Positions 10,078-19,629 of a stretch of DNA of 64,000 nt are shown here, piece by piece (the first letter of the stretch is position 1; every line of letters begins with the position of its first letter). Source of the DNA: Nematostella vectensis (Eukaryota; Cnidaria; Anthozoa; Actiniaria; Edwardsiidae); assembly GCF_932526225.1 (NCBI RefSeq), contig NC_064034.1:14830887-14894886 (forward strand). Reading direction: 5' to 3'. The translations under genes were made by a program, and so were the position numbers. A model generated the notes under the pieces. That model was not told the DNA's origin. It saw only the letters and a program-made list of their open reading frames with translations, and searched no databases.

Positions 10078-13000
10078 ATGCAATTAGACATCCGTCTGTC
10101 CTGTGGTATACCGAGCGTTAGAAGGATGAAGTGCGGAAAAGATTATTGCAGGTGGCTAAAGATCGGCCACGCAAACACGTGCGGCCGGAGGTGCATGGAC
10201 ACCTACTGCAAGGTGCACTCCAAAGGCTCCGTAAGGGCAGCCCCCTCCCCGTGCCGTGCATCCTCTCCCTTATCGTGTAGGGCAGAGGATGCGCGGCACC
10301 GAGAGGCGCGCTCAGGAACGGTTCGCACTCGTCCTGTCTGACATCGCAGCCCGCAGTACGGTAAATTAGAGACTGGGTGGCACGGGGAATACCCAAACGC
10401 TCAGTTAGAGACTGGGTGGCACAAGGTGTGCCCAAACATGGAGGCTCACATAGAAGAGATTCTCGATAGCATGCCTGACAAAGAGGCTCCCGCCGTACTG
10501 ACAGGGCTGGTCCAGAACATCCTGGACGAGGACATCCCCGACGATGTCAAACACAGGCTGCTTAAGCCGCTCGTACCGGCGAAGGTGTGGACAGAGGAAG
10601 TCGACCCTTTGCTGCCGGGACGGCGGCAAGAGGGCCCGGAGAGCTTAGACCCCGAGGAGTACTATTCTCTCTTCGTCGGGGGCGCCCATCTTCGTTTCTC
10701 AAGCGTGGATGCCACTCTTCGGGGCCGAGACATAAGCGCCGGTGTTTACCAGGAGATTCCCGATAGCATGCCTGACAAAGAGGCTCCCGCCGTACTGGCA
10801 GGGCTGGTCCAGAGCATCCTGGACGAGGACATCCCCGACGATGTCAAACACAAGCTGCTTAAGACGCTCGTACCGGTGAAAGTGTGGACAGAGGAAGCCG
10901 ACCCTCTGCTGCCGGGACGGCGGCAAGAGGGCCCAGAGAGCTTAGACCCCGAGGAGTACTATTCTCACTTCGTCGGCGGCGCCCATCTTCGGTCCCTAAG
11001 CGTGGATGCCACCCTTCGGGGCCAAGACATAAGCGCTGGTGTTTACCAGGAGATACGAGATCTTGGTGGAACAGGTGTCTTTGCTCTAAAGCCGGTTGTG
11101 CGGGGGCCTGATATTAATGACGACGGCTTGGTGTGGTGGGTCTCGCACGAGCGAGAGTCTCTGCGGGCGAACGCAGTGCTTCCGCTGGTGCTCGAGATGG
11201 TGGACCCCGACCGGCGTTACAGACTCTTTACGGTCGTTGGTAAGGCCCCCGCAGAGCCATTGGCGCCAATCACAGAGGAGGAAAGGCGCTCGGAGCACAA
11301 GATCGGTGGGTCGTTAGTCAAAAGAGGGGGCCAAATCGCAGTCGGTGCCCTGGAAGGCATCGATGCGGGCATTTGGGAGAAAGGACGAGAGTACCTCGTC
11401 TACGTGAGATACGAGCTTCGCCCTCTACCTGAGCAAAATGGTGAGCCTGGGCCAATGTTTGAGCGAGAGGGGAGTGACGCCGTCGCTAACTGTGTTGTGA
11501 GCTATGTTGCCGACTTCTTGAGGAATCGCGGTACCTCGCGCTCCCTTGGTCTAACCAAGACACGAGGCAAGATCCTCGAGCGATTTAAAGAAGCTGGCCA
11601 CTACGGGATGCACCATAGAAGACCTCTTTGAGATGGAAAAGAAGCCCGAGGTAAAGCTAGTAGCCGTGGACGCCCTGGGTAACGTCCTGTGGGACTCGGG
11701 GAAATACAAGACTAAGACGAGCATCACCATCCCTTGCCACAATAACCAAGCATGGGCGGAGCTTCCGACTGAACCACCTGCGATCGCGAGCGTCCATGGC
11801 CTAGACTTCGAGGCTGAGGGGGAGCTTCGTTCGTTATGTCAGGGGGAGGCAGCGCCTCGTGCTACCAGTGCCGCCGCAAAAACGCGCGAGGCAAAAGTGC
11901 GATAGGTGCTCATCCGCTTTATAAACAGGGCGATCCCCAGAAACACGAGGATCTGGCTGTGTGGGCGTGTTATAGTCACGCACGAAGGCAAACTGTACCG
12001 ATCGGGACAGGACGGGGCGGCTATCGATAGGGCGTTTACAGACGAGACTGGATATGATCCTCAATGGCTCCCTGATGACCACCCAGCCTACCAAGAGTAC
12101 ACCGAAGCTACGCATTCGATGGGCGGTGCAATAGGGTATCGCTTCAAGAAGTGGACCCAAATAGAGAACATCAGGCCAACGCCTCTTAAATACAGGGACG
12201 TCTGGCGAGCGGAGCAGGTTGAGTCCAAAATGTGGAACAGCAAGGAAAACTTAGGGGCGCAGCCTCATGCGCACATCGACATGCGTGCGGCGTACCTAGG
12301 ATGCGAGGACAGTCTCTCCGGCGGCGCCTCGGACGCCATTGATTTGGTACGGAAATACGGATTCCCTACGAACGTGTATCGTATCGCGGATGTTGTGGGG
12401 CGAACCATTGAGCGAGGTTCTTCAACTGACCGGGGCCATTCAGCTGACCGAGTGGGGGTTCTCTGAGGCCTGCCACCCCTACACTTCCGGGAGGGTAGGG
12501 CAGCACTTCGAACAAAACGAGGGCTGGATCACCACGCCAAAGCTCAAGGACCTGTTAGACTCGGGTGACCTCGTCCTGGCCGCGGCGAGGGAGGTGTTGT
12601 ATAGCGTCGGAAAAAAGGACTCCATCAAGTTCCCCCACTCCATCGCGTGCCGCCCCGGCGGTGAAGACTCGCAGGGTCGAGATCTCGCTGTCCGTTTCGT
12701 AGGCAAGTGCGCTCGCCATGGCGACAAGTCCTCGATCGTAGTCCGCGACCGTGAAGAAGCCGCGTATCTGTCACACAACCTTGCGGGCACCGACCACTTA
12801 CTTAACTTCGAGCATGCCGACGGGGCTCATCTGATCCAATACAAAGACGGTGCCCGGCGCTCACAATGGTACCATATCAGGGCCTTTGTCTTGGCGTACA
12901 CAAACATAGCGTTGCGACGCATGTTGAGGCGGATCCCTCGCGAAGACGTCCTCCGGGTGAGCACAGACGCCATATACGCAAAGGCGGTGCCCAGTGGTGT

Positions 13001-14549
13001 GAAGCTCGTGGAGCGAAATCCGAGGTATGAAGAGTGGCGCCACAAGAAGCCTGGGTACGAGTGGCGACCCGAAGCGGCTTGGGGTCCGAAGAGGTCGGGG
13101 TGCTTGGCTAGGGAGCCAAGCACTGCGCCGAGTCTGCCGTGCGATCTAGTGGCCGCAACCTCTGCAAGGATGTATCTAGCCGGCCAGGGAGGATCGGGGA
13201 AGACCGAGTGGGCGGTGAGCATGTTCCGCGGCCGCAGCGTTGTGGTGCTCACCCCCGAGAACGACCTCGCCCACGACCATCGCAACAACCCGCGCCTCGC
13301 GGTGAAGGCTCAAACCTACCACCACTACCTCTGCATACCAGCGGAGAAGCCGGTAGAGGAGTGGAGACCTTCCGAGCTGGGGCACTAACTCGACCGTCTT
13401 GCAGAAGTGATTATCATTGACGAGTGCTGTAAGGTACAGACTAAGGTGCTACGCGCCATCCTAGGGTATCTCGCCACGCGGCCGTGTCAGGTAGTGTGTT
13501 GTGGCGACTATGGGCAGGTCCCGCCCTGGGGAGAAAAAGAGGGGCCTCACGATATGCTCAAGGAGTGGGCACAAGGGAACATCCGCTGGTTCGAGTGCGA
13601 CTACCGCTGCCTGTGTGAAGACTGCGGAAAGCCGTACAGTACGTGCGACTGCGGCTCTGCCGCGCCCTCTTCCAGGCTCCAAGACATAAAGGGCCGGATT
13701 TGGTGTCAGCCAGATTCCCAACAGCTTGAGGTGTTTCGAGAGGAGTGGGCCGGGGTGGCGTTCGACGCGGCGATCGAGCAGGCCCACCCAAGCGATATGT
13801 GGGTGTGCTCCACCAACACGATGGGGGCCCTTGTTCAGCAGCGATTGGTAGAGCACCACAGGAAAAACTACCCCCGATTGTCAGCAACCATCCGCTTTGA
13901 CCCCGATCCTAGCGTCGCGCATCGTTATCGCAAGCAAGGGCGGCCGGTGCCAGTGCCAGGCAAAAGGGGTGAGAAGGTCGACGCGTACAAAGGCACGGTA
14001 GTCGAGGTTCCTCTCGGCGTGGTCCTTAACGGGCTTCCCCTCGAGTGGAAATACGCGGGCTGGGGGACAGTCCACCGGGTGCAGGGCAAGACTATCCAGA
14101 CTCCAAGGCGTCTGTTCATCATAGACCACAGCTTAGAGGGCTAGATCACGAATGCTGTATACACCGGCATCTCCCGCGTGCGGCTCGCCGACCAGATAGT
14201 CCGCGTGATCCCCCCCGATGACACCCCAGGTGCCTTGGTTCCCACAGGACTGCAGGCTACGCCCAGTGAAGAGCTCATTATGGCGCGAATCAAGCGATAC
14301 GCTATAGACGACAGGCAAAAGGGTCGCACAAAGTACACGGGGCCGCACCACGTTCTGACGGTAGACCACGTACTCGACATGATTGCTGACGCGGAAAAGA
14401 AGTGCACGGTCTGTGGCACTCAGCTTCTGCTTCAGTAATCTAAATAACTTCAATGCTTCAGTATCGACAGGCGGGACGACAGTCAGGTTCACTACAAGTG
14501 GAATGTCAGACTCACGTGCCTTAGCTGCAATAGAAGGCACAAGCGCTGA
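10078..14549 (+). pseudogene. Replication polyprotein: Cys-rich finger - PolB - SF1 helicase - HNH-like module (broken)
   Basis: A gene of about 1,490 codons for copying the viral genome. In order: a Cys/His cluster (about 10129-10220, CGKDYC..TCGRRC..YCKVH); an N-terminal region with a 297-bp tandem duplication; family B polymerase palm with motif A in HIDMRAAYLGC (about 12272) and motif C in RVSTDAIY (about 12954); SF1 helicase with Walker A GQGGSGKT (13182), Walker B IIIDEC (13410), GDYGQVPP (13504), VHRVQGKT (14070) and ISRVR (14166); and a C-terminal CxxC...SIDRRD...CLSCNRRH module (14401-14549) resembling HNH nucleases. Breaks: in-frame stops at 10339, 11903, 13386, 14142, 14436 and 14445, and frameshifts near 11600-11635 and 12395. 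Apart from the two shifts the parts lie in continuous frames, which supports one ancestral fusion. Protein-primed replication is an inference from Polinton relatives. Confidence 0.82.
10464..11057 (+). repeat. 297-bp in-frame tandem duplication
   Basis: Copies 10464-10760 and 10761-11057 differ at only a few positions and keep the reading frame (99 codons each, starting at ...DSMPDKEAPAV). A smaller duplication lies just upstream (about 10364-10430, 'ttagagactgggtggcac' twice). Confidence 0.9.
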
Positions 14550-14554
14550 TCGCG

Positions 14555-15284
14555 CTAGCGTGACGCTAGCGTCACGCTACGCAACTGCAAACGCGTGAAG
14601 CCGTGCTTAGAGTACGCCGTGTAATACAACACTGGCTGTCCGTGCTCCATGACCCTCTTCAGTATTGGGTATGCCTTGCTTGTCCACCACGGGTCCGTCG
14701 CTCGCCGTCGGCCCTTGTCCTGAAGGTCTTCCTCGTTTACGGCGATGTACACCTCCGTTCCTACCTCTAAGGGGACCTCTAAGGGGGGCTTTTCGGCCCG
14801 TCGCTCGCCCGTCGGACCTCCACCCCGTGGTCTGTTAGGAGCTTTGTGGTAGCGCCCTTGAACTCCGTGCCGTCGTCAACCATGAGGACTTTAGGCCATG
14901 TGAGAGGTCCCTCTGCATAGATGTCAGCGAGTTCGCAGGAGACGACGGCCGCGCTCTTAGTCCTCAGTTATATCGTGAAGCAACGTCAACGACAGTCAGG
15001 GCATACTTGTACCCGCGGGCAGTTGGCAAGAATAGCAGGTCCGACTGGTGGATACGGTTTGGTATCTGCTCCGAGAAGTGGGCGTATGTAGTCGGAGGAG
15101 GGGGTGTCTGTGTGTAGCCCCCGACGGGCTGCGAGCTTACTCACTTGCGCACTCGATCTATGGAGGCTGAGCCCTTGGGAAGTTTGGCATGCAGAGCGGT
15201 CACTCCCTGGAAGCCGCCTCTGGCGTAGTATATAGGACGAAGGAACGCATCGAGTTCTTCGTCGGACATGCGCTTCGCCGCCAT
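14555..15284 (-). pseudogene. Retroviral-type (rve) integrase of the Polinton-like element, broken
   Basis: It would have inserted the viral genome. From 15284 the N-terminal region reads LDAFLRPIYYARGGFQG, typical of Polinton/adintovirus integrases. A nonsense codon follows (TGA near 15152). The catalytic core then shows the first Asp (HQSDLLFLP) and, after a frameshift near 14965, the second Asp (VDDGTEFKG, about 14885). The usual stretch with the catalytic Glu is missing: homology jumps near 14800 from TDHGV to the C-terminal region (EVYIAVNEEDLQDKG), consistent with a deletion. The C-terminal frame stops at 14555. Start could be 15284 or 15269. The element therefore cannot move by its own enzyme. 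Confidence 0.78.
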
Positions 15285-15352
15285 TGCGTGCGTATCGCGA
15301 CAGGTGTATCAGTCTCCAACAGGCGGTTGCCGCCTGCTACGCCTTCGGCATA

Positions 15353-15431
15353 CGTATACGCATGCGTATACGCACTGCTGCGCGAAGCGCTCGGTCTGCA
15401 ATCATCTTATACGTATACGCATGCGTATACG
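15353..15431. repeat. Twin perfect 20-bp palindromes
   Basis: The palindrome cgtatacgcatgcgtatacg occurs at 15353-15372 and again at 15412-15431, 59 bp apart. They lie between the integrase and the next minus-strand gene, i.e. in the integrase promoter or the upstream gene's 3' end. They could be dimer-binding operator sites or hairpin-forming RNA processing sites. Confidence 0.85.
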
Positions 15432-15467
15432 CGCAGCATGGAAAAAGGCCGCCTAGATGCAGCTACA

Positions 15468-15880
15468 TCACAGCAAGCGGCTAGCTGCGTAGCCGATGGC
15501 GAGAGCGCCGGCGCCAATGTACGCCAACTCGGCGTTTTTCTGCGTTTTGCTGGGGGTGTAGTAGTCTGACAGCTCAGGAGCCCGCATCGGCTCCAGGGAT
15601 TGTTCTGGCCGGGTCTGGTTGTAGAGTTTGAGCGCGTAGTCAGTGTCGGTGAAGTTTTACCTCTCTCGCGACTTTGAGCTTGCCAATCGAGGAGTTTTTG
15701 TCGCCGCTGTTGGTAGCGTCCATAGTCTTGTTGGTATTTCTCTAGGGCCTTGTCGTGCCTCTTCTTCTCAGCTAAGGCAGGGCTCTCATCGTTCGACAGG
15801 AACTTTGCGAGGTAGTTGCCACCAACGAATGCAGTCGCGTTTAGGACGGCGCCGCCAACCAAAATCGCGATAGAGGCCAT
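15468..15880 (-). pseudogene. Small conserved Polinton-like-element protein with two membrane segments
   Basis: The first half from ATG at 15880 reads MASIAILVGGAVLNATAFVG (hydrophobic, probable membrane anchor), then a charged, probably coiled-coil part (EKYQQDYGRYQQRRQ). A frameshift near 15640 moves the second half into another frame, which ends with a small hydrophobic segment (AYIGAGALAIGYAAS) and a stop at 15468-15470. I recognise the family as one that recurs in cnidarian elements of this type, without known function. Two terminal hydrophobic segments suggest a virion membrane or minor capsid role (inference). Confidence 0.6.
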
Positions 15881-15889
15881 CTTTGTGCA

Positions 15890-15936
15890 AAGCACACTTC
15901 ACGTACGCACACTTTACGTGCGCACACTTCACGTGC
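15890..15936. repeat. Three 15-bp repeats upstream of the small membrane-protein gene
   Basis: Three copies of gcacacttcacgt(g/a)c lie immediately upstream of the ATG at 15880 (minus strand). Possible regulatory repeats. Confidence 0.6.
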
Positions 15937-16014
15937 TGTGTGTATGCCTTCGGCGGCGCATGTGCAAAGCACGCACGAGTCTAATACGCGGTCTACGCAC
16001 GCTACAGTACACTG

Positions 16015-16239
16015 CTACATGGGCAGGATCTTCTGGTCCTCAAGGCAGCTCTTCAAAGCGACAGCACCTGCAACGGCGGCAGTCATTTTTGCGTAGTTCA
16101 TGGCGTTCGCGGAGGGGTCTTTAGTGAAGTCCTCGCGTAAGACCTTGCGCCCAACCCAGCCGATACCGGCGAGGAGGCCGGTTATGACTGCGGCGTCGGT
16201 GATGGTCTTTGTAATCTTGCTCTGGTCCGTCGTCGACAT
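16015..16239 (-). CDS. Small membrane protein of the Polinton-like element (74 aa)
   Basis: Intact frame from ATG at 16239 (MSTTDQSKITKTITDAAVI) to TAG at 16015-16017. Two hydrophobic stretches (about 18-32, AAVITGLLAGIGWVG; and about 52-64, MTAAVAGAVALK) with a charged link suggest a small two-span membrane protein; it ends LEDQKILPM. A TATATA stretch sits directly before the start codon, so an upstream in-frame ATG at 16254 is less likely to be used. It is one of only two genes of the element without an obvious break. It belongs to a recurring but unnamed small protein family in these elements; function unknown. Confidence 0.6.
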   Translation of the reverse strand: MSTTDQSKITKTITDAAVITGLLAGIGWVGRKVLREDFTKDPSANAMNYAKMTAAVAGAVALKSCLEDQKILPM

Positions 16240-16497
16240 TATATATGCGTACACGCGTATGACGTGCGGATATGGGTAGGGCCCTCGTGTCTAAATGTCT
16301 GCTTACTCCATGGATAACAGCCGAGATTTGCATTGTCCGGGAGCGCGAAGCGCTGTCGCCGGAACGCGATCCTCGGTCTGCTGTGCGGCCGCCAGCGGCG
16401 GCCTTGCGGGCGGAGTCACGTCGTCGGTACCTTCTGTAGCATGCGGAGCGGTAGCTCCCTGGTTAACAGCTGGTGTACGAGTGAACGCGGCAGCCAG

Positions 16498-16876
16498 CTA
16501 CCGCCTACGTGTGTAGAGGCCGATCAATAACACTAGGAGACCAGCGACCCCGATGACCGAGCTAGCTGGTGTGTGTATGCCTTCAGCGCGCGCGCAAGCC
16601 CTCGCGTCCCTGCGGCTCGCTCGGCCCCGGGGCCACCGGCGACTGCACAACACGAAGTGCCTCTTTCTTCGCTCTGTTAATTCGGTTCCACTTTGCCAAG
16701 CGCCTTCCAGCTTCGACTCGTCCAGGGTGTTTAGGTCGGGTCGCGGGTGGTTCGGGGCTCGTGATTCTCTCCGCCAACGCCGAAGGCGTACGTGCAGGTT
16801 CTTGATGATGTTATTTATCAGGTTCCGCTGACGTTCCGGCAGGCTGGGCACTAGTACTTCCTTGAGGTTCCTCCAT
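16498..16876 (-). pseudogene. Basic protein with C-terminal membrane anchor, frameshifted
   Basis: From ATG at 16876 (MEEPQG...) a Pro/Thr-rich start leads, after a stop, to a basic segment KHPGRVEAGRRLAKWN that I recognise as recurrent in related elements. The C-terminus in another frame has a hydrophobic helix, SSVIGVAGLLVLLIGLY, followed by Arg residues and a stop at 16498. A basic N-terminal part plus one membrane span would fit a minor core or membrane-bound virion protein (inference). At least one stop and one shift break the frame. A longer frame from 17031 exists but its extra N-terminus looks non-coding. Confidence 0.45.
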
Positions 16877-16880
16877 TTGT

Positions 16881-17040
16881 GTTGACACGCGGTGTCAACT
16901 ACTTGGTTGCTGAAAAAGTGGCAAGCTTTTAAATGAAGGTCTACTCTGGGATGGCAGACTCGCCACTGTCCGTGTGCCGTTCCGGAAGGCAAACCACTGG
17001 TGAGTCCGCGACTGCTACCTCGTGTTGACACCGCGTGTCA
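16881..17040. promoter_or_regulatory. Pair of near-palindromic TTGACAC/GTGTCAA sites
   Basis: gttgacacgcggtgtcaac (16881-16899) lies directly upstream of the ATG at 16876, and gttgacaccgcgtgtca (17024-17040) lies 143 bp further. Each is an inverted repeat with 8-bp half-sites or close to it, the form of a dimer-binding operator. A regulatory role is an inference. Confidence 0.45.
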
Positions 17041-17551
17041 GCGCTTGCCGTTCCGGCGGTGTTCACATGACGTGCTACGTGTAACGCCCAGGCGGCTAAA
17101 GCCATCAAACGACAACAGCGTAGAGACAGGCTTCGGCACAATGTGCGGAGCTCGTCGTGATGATGTAGTCGGACACTAGGTCGTTTTGAAGATAGGCCAC
17201 ACTGTCTATCGGCAGCGCCATGCCTACTAGCTTGGTCGTAAGCTTCAGAAAGCTGTCTGCCAGGGCGTCCGTAGTCCGGCTGGCTAGAGCGGTCTCGTAT
17301 CGCTTCTCGTACTTCCTCACCTCCTCTGCGCTCATGCGTTTGACGTCGTCGCGAGTCAGGGCCTTGCCTACCATTTCTCTCGACTTCCCCGAGGCTACGA
17401 GAATCGCGAGTTTCTCCCTCGCCTCTGCTATCTCAGTTTGCTCACCTCCGGTTGCCGTTCCGGCAGGATGCGTCGAGCAGTCCAACGACTCGACGGCCAG
17501 GAGGCCTGCGGCGCCCCCCTCAAGAAGACTCTCAAAGTATTCGTCGCTCAT
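16941..17551 (-). pseudogene. Conserved helical protein of the Polinton-like element, frameshifted
   Basis: The frame from ATG at 17551 (MSDEYFESLLEGG) has an acidic start, then a helical block with EEVRKYEKRYETALASR, SFLKLTTKLVGMALP and LQNDLVSDYII. A frameshift near 17150 moves the conserved continuation (RLMALAAWALHVARHVN) into the next frame, which runs to 16941. An in-frame ATG at 17575 is also possible. The block resembles a family found repeatedly in cnidarian genomes next to the capsid and ATPase genes. Its position next to the packaging ATPase suggests a structural or packaging role, but no function is known. Confidence 0.55.
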
Positions 17552-17609
17552 TATGCCGTGGCTAAGGTGCAACACGTGTGATTATACACGTTTTGCCCCA
17601 GGGCGGTGG

Positions 17610-18207
17610 TTACCGTTCAACTAAGGCGATGGTATAAGGGTGAGGCAAGCAAAACTCTAACTTCGGGAACTTTTTCGTCTTGAGGGCCTTCATGTACTCT
17701 TTCAACTTCTCTTCTGAGAGCTCCGCGCCGTAGGCATGCAGGATAGCTTTCATGTCCGCCTTGCTCGGGGTATAGAAGACCACCAAGGCCGCAATTTTCT
17801 CACGGAACGGCTTTGTGATGCTGGTAAGCTGCTGCGTGATCACCCACACCCTAATACCCACGTGGCGCGCGCTGAACGCCAAGTTGACGAGCTGGTCAGA
17901 GCGCCTCTTTACGTCTTTCGAGGCCGCACAGTCGTCGAGTATGATTAGCGTATTAGTGCCTTCGAAAAGAGCGGAGACAAACCTCAGCAGTATGTCGATC
18001 TGACCCGCCTCAGGTGCGACGACAAACAGACGATTGTCGCCCTCGCCGAAGCCGTCGTATGTTTTGTTGTAGACAAAGGTAGGGCACATGAGCACGATGT
18101 AGTCAAACTTGGAAAGGGCCGCGCAGCCGGTCCACTACGAATTGGGTCTTTCCGCATGACGTCGGGCCGACGATGAGAGCGTTAAATGGGATGTTTTTCG
18201 GGTCCAT
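17610..18207 (-). pseudogene. FtsK/HerA-type genome-packaging ATPase, frameshifted
   Basis: The ATPase would pump DNA into the capsid. From ATG at 18207 the protein shows Walker A (LIVGPTSCGKTQF, about 18155-18190). A frameshift near 18105-18115 then puts the remainder into the frame that begins KFDYIVLMCPTF. Walker B is TLIILDDCAAS, followed by the sensor-like Gln in VWVITQQLTSI. About 195 codons in all is short but within the range for Polinton and Polinton-like-virus ATPases. It lies 36 bp downstream of the capsid gene on the same strand, the usual core-module pairing. Confidence in the fold is high, and the gene is certainly disrupted in this copy. Confidence 0.82.
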
Positions 18208-18243
18208 ACCGCTTCGCGCAGAAACACGCTCCGGCGTATGTGC

Positions 18244-19509
18244 TCAGTATTGTATGGACTCTAGCTGTCCGTTCATAAGGTTCATTTGGGCGTCGGCCAC
18301 CACAAACACGTGACAGTTTACGGTACCCGTGCCGCTAGCCGTGCGTTTTATCTCGAGGTGCACACCGTCGCGGGTATTGACCAACCGGAGACCACCCCCA
18401 TGGATAGCACTGTCGTCCGTCGTTCGAAGGTCGATCCACAGAGCAAACTTGTCATCGCCATAAAACGACTCGGGGCCGATTGCCGGGGCGGCAGGCTCTC
18501 CGCTGTGCCCCGCCGGGGAGGGGCGGACGAACCGCCTTTTCGCCTCCCTCCAGAGATCCGTGGGGCGCAGCCCCTGGCTGAAGACCTTGTTTGGCATGCC
18601 GTCGATTGTAACGCGAACGCTCTTGATGTCGGGGTACACGAACTTCTCAGAGTCGCGAGCCCCTGCCGTGTATGGCTACACAAAGAGGAGCAACAGACCA
18701 CTCATAGACGTTCGCGGCAGGTTGACACTCTCGTTGATTATGCTGTCCTTCCCTTTGCTAATATGGAAGGTCTTGTGAAGGTTTACTTGCTCGTAGAAGA
18801 ACGTTGTGCCGTTTTGGTAGGCGGCGGCTGCAGACCGGGCGAGGTTGTCGTCCCTCAGGCTTTCGTACTCCAGCTCTAGATTTTTGATGCCATAGGATAA
18901 TTTGGCAGCATCGCTTCCGACTACTACCTGGTCAACCGCTGCGAACGTGATCTCGAAGAGCAGCGCCTCGGAGAGCGCCCTTGGGTACAGCACGCCGTGG
19001 TCCTTCAGCAGAGAATGGTCTAGCGGGATGGAGTACCTCGCCCCGTGGGCGGCGTTTAGAGCGTTCTCCTTGGCGTTACTAGTCGCTTTAGCGCCAGCCT
19101 TGGAGCGAAGCTTGCGCATGTTTTCTGACTGTATGCCCTGCTCAAGGCGGTCCTCTCTCTCGACCTTGGACAGGTAAAGCTCCTCATACGTCTTGAAGAC
19201 GTCGTGGCGGTTGGTGTCCTGGAGCGTTTCTCCTGCAAACGTGATTTTCAGGCGGCTCACGAGATTTCGGCCGACGTTGTTCACGACGGTATTATTTGCA
19301 TGGCCTGAGATGGAGAGATCGAGACCGACCCTCAAGGAGCCAGGCACGAGCGTGACGCCTTCCGATAGCTTTGGGACCGCCACATATAGCGTCTCGCCTG
19401 GGGAGGCCGTCGACGGGTTGAGAGTGACCCGGTGAACAGTTCTCTCGGCTTTCAACCCCAGAGGGGTTCTGTGTGTTCGTTGGGGGTCAAAATTATCGCT
19501 TACTGACAT
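18244..19509 (-). pseudogene. Probable major capsid protein (double jelly-roll type), one frameshift
   Basis: A protein of about 420 codons. From ATG at 19509 (MSVSDNFDPQRTH) it is rich in predicted beta strands (ETLYVAVPKLSEGVTLVPGS; NVGRNLVSRLKITFAG). A helical, charged segment with SKVEREDRLEQGIQSEN follows, and the frame stops after MSGLLLLFV. A single-base shift near 18685 leads into the C-terminal half (SVRVTIDGMPNKV; FALWIDLRTTDDS), which ends at 18244. I recognise the whole as an uncharacterised family present in many copies in cnidarian genomes. The capsid call rests on length, strand-rich character and position beside the packaging ATPase; I see no direct motif proof. An alternative is another abundant virion protein. 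Confidence 0.68.
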
Positions 19510-19629
19510 CCCTATTACGTATATTATATATGATATACGTACATATACATAAAGTACGAAGCCACGTGGCTATGGTGCGGACTGTTAGACATGTCTAACA
19601 TAGCATAGCACGAGTTATGCGCAAGCATC
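19510..19629. promoter_or_regulatory. Divergent promoter region between capsid and plus-strand gene
   Basis: A 120-bp gap separates the minus-strand capsid start (19509) and the plus-strand start (19630). It contains an AT-rich inverted repeat, tacgtata...tatacgta (about 19516-19541), with TATA-like sequence, and a second near-palindrome agacatgtct (19587). Confidence 0.5.
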
